Below, piece after piece: positions 5,632 through 6,208 of a stretch of 6,208 nucleotides of DNA. The position numbers and the translations under genes are program-made. The DNA is from an uncultured Oscillospiraceae bacterium (lineage in GTDB: Bacteria > Bacillota > Clostridia > Oscillospirales > Ruminococcaceae). Numbering within the stretch: the first letter of the stretch is position 1; each line of letters begins with the position of its first letter. The notes beneath the pieces were generated by a model. It had not been told where the DNA came from, did no database searches, and was given only the letters and a program-made list of their open reading frames with translations. The DNA lies in contig USNZ01000080.1 of NCBI GenBank assembly GCA_900556255.1, forward strand, positions 1 through 6,208. The letters run 5' to 3'.

Positions 5632-6208
5632 ATGGCTATTCGTGTAGGTATCTTAACTTCCGGTGGGGACTGCCCCGGCCTGAACGCAACGCTGCGCGGC
5701 GTTGCCAAGGCACTGTACCACCGCATGGGCGACAAGGTCGAGATCGTGGGCGTTATGAACGGCTACGACGGCCTGATCAACGGCAACTACCGCGAGATGA
5801 GCCCCGACGAGTTCAGCGGTATTCTGACGGTGGGCGGCACCATTTTGGGCACCAAGCGCACCCCGTTCAAAAAGATGCGCGTGGTGGAGGATGACCGTGT
5901 GGACAAGGTCGCCGCCATGAAGAAAAACTACCGCGCCGCCAAGCTGGACTGCCTGCTGTGCCTGGGCGGCAATGGCACCCACAAAACCGCCAACCTGCTC
6001 AGCCAGGAGGGGCTGAACATCATCGGTCTGCCCAAGACCATCGACAATGACATCTACGGCACCGATGTGACCTTCGGCTTCCACACCGCCGTGGATATTG
6101 CCACCGACGTGATTGACCGCATCCACACCACCGCCGGCAGCCACAGCCGCGTGATGTGCATCGAGATCATGGGCAACAAGGCCGGATGGCTGACCCTCTA
6201 CTCCGGCA
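5632..6208 (+). CDS. pfkA: 6-phosphofructokinase, 5' part (truncated by the window end)
   Basis: The first 192 residues of a phosphofructokinase, which converts fructose 6-phosphate to fructose 1,6-bisphosphate in glycolysis. Visible motifs: the N-terminal nucleotide loop LTSGGDCPGLNA (8-19), GGTILGTKR (68-76), GGNGTHKTA (112-120), the catalytic PKTIDND (134-140, base D138), FGFHTA (148-153) and EIMGNKAGW (178-186). At the two positions that separate donor types (E. coli G104 and G124) it has G115 and K135. The first is ATP-like and the second is typical of the pyrophosphate-using lineage. The usual metal-binding Asp of GGDG is Asn here (N114). This fits the clostridial branch related to PPi-type and mixed-substrate enzymes, so the phosphoryl donor is not settled by sequence. 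The ATG at 5632 has AGGGAGG 9 nt upstream. The frame stays open to the last base; the C-terminal half is missing only because the window ends. Confidence 0.96.
   Translation, partial: MAIRVGILTSGGDCPGLNATLRGVAKALYHRMGDKVEIVGVMNGYDGLINGNYREMSPDEFSGILTVGGTILGTKRTPFKKMRVVEDDRVDKVAAMKKNYRAAKLDCLLCLGGNGTHKTANLLSQEGLNIIGLPKTIDNDIYGTDVTFGFHTAVDIATDVIDRIHTTAGSHSRVMCIEIMGNKAGWLTLYSG

Overview
The window reads as a chromosomal stretch of a fairly high-GC, Gram-positive gut anaerobe of the Clostridia, most likely Oscillospiraceae/Ruminococcaceae (Faecalibacterium, Gemmiger or Subdoligranulum-like). The support is the strong AGGAGG-type ribosome binding sites, the C/G-ending codon use, and the mix of saccharolytic genes with a single-protein PTS IIA and a clostridial-type phosphofructokinase. 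The genus is an inference from style, not proven by a marker gene.

Layout: a near-perfect bidirectional terminator (35-74) closes the left end. Six genes then run on the minus strand. From right to left these are a TetR-family regulator (4800-5363), a glucose-type PTS IIA protein (4208-4708), a membrane-anchored NodB-type polysaccharide deacetylase (3105-3920), a pectinesterase without signal peptide (2070-3041), a small multi-pass membrane protein of unknown function (1450-1992) and a cytoplasmic GH13 alpha-amylase-family enzyme (112-1431). The last two form a tight two-gene operon. The only plus-strand gene is the 5' part of a 6-phosphofructokinase gene (5632 to the window end), divergent from the TetR gene.

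Most minus-strand units carry their own sigma-A-like promoter: clear ones precede the TetR gene, the PTS IIA gene and the membrane-protein/GH13 operon, and weaker ones precede the pectinesterase and deacetylase genes. The region is therefore a row of small independent units rather than one operon. The common theme is carbohydrate use: pectin de-esterification, alpha-glucan hydrolysis, PTS signalling or transport, and glycolytic entry. The deacetylase probably acts on the cell wall.

The stretch between the deacetylase and PTS IIA genes (about 4012-4207) is the least ordinary part. It holds three consecutive imperfect inverted repeats followed, in the minus direction, by a UUCG-loop terminator. 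It looks like a non-coding repeat element or structured RNA rather than a gene. I found no CRISPR array, tRNA, rRNA, transposase or phage gene, and no clear new multi-gene system.
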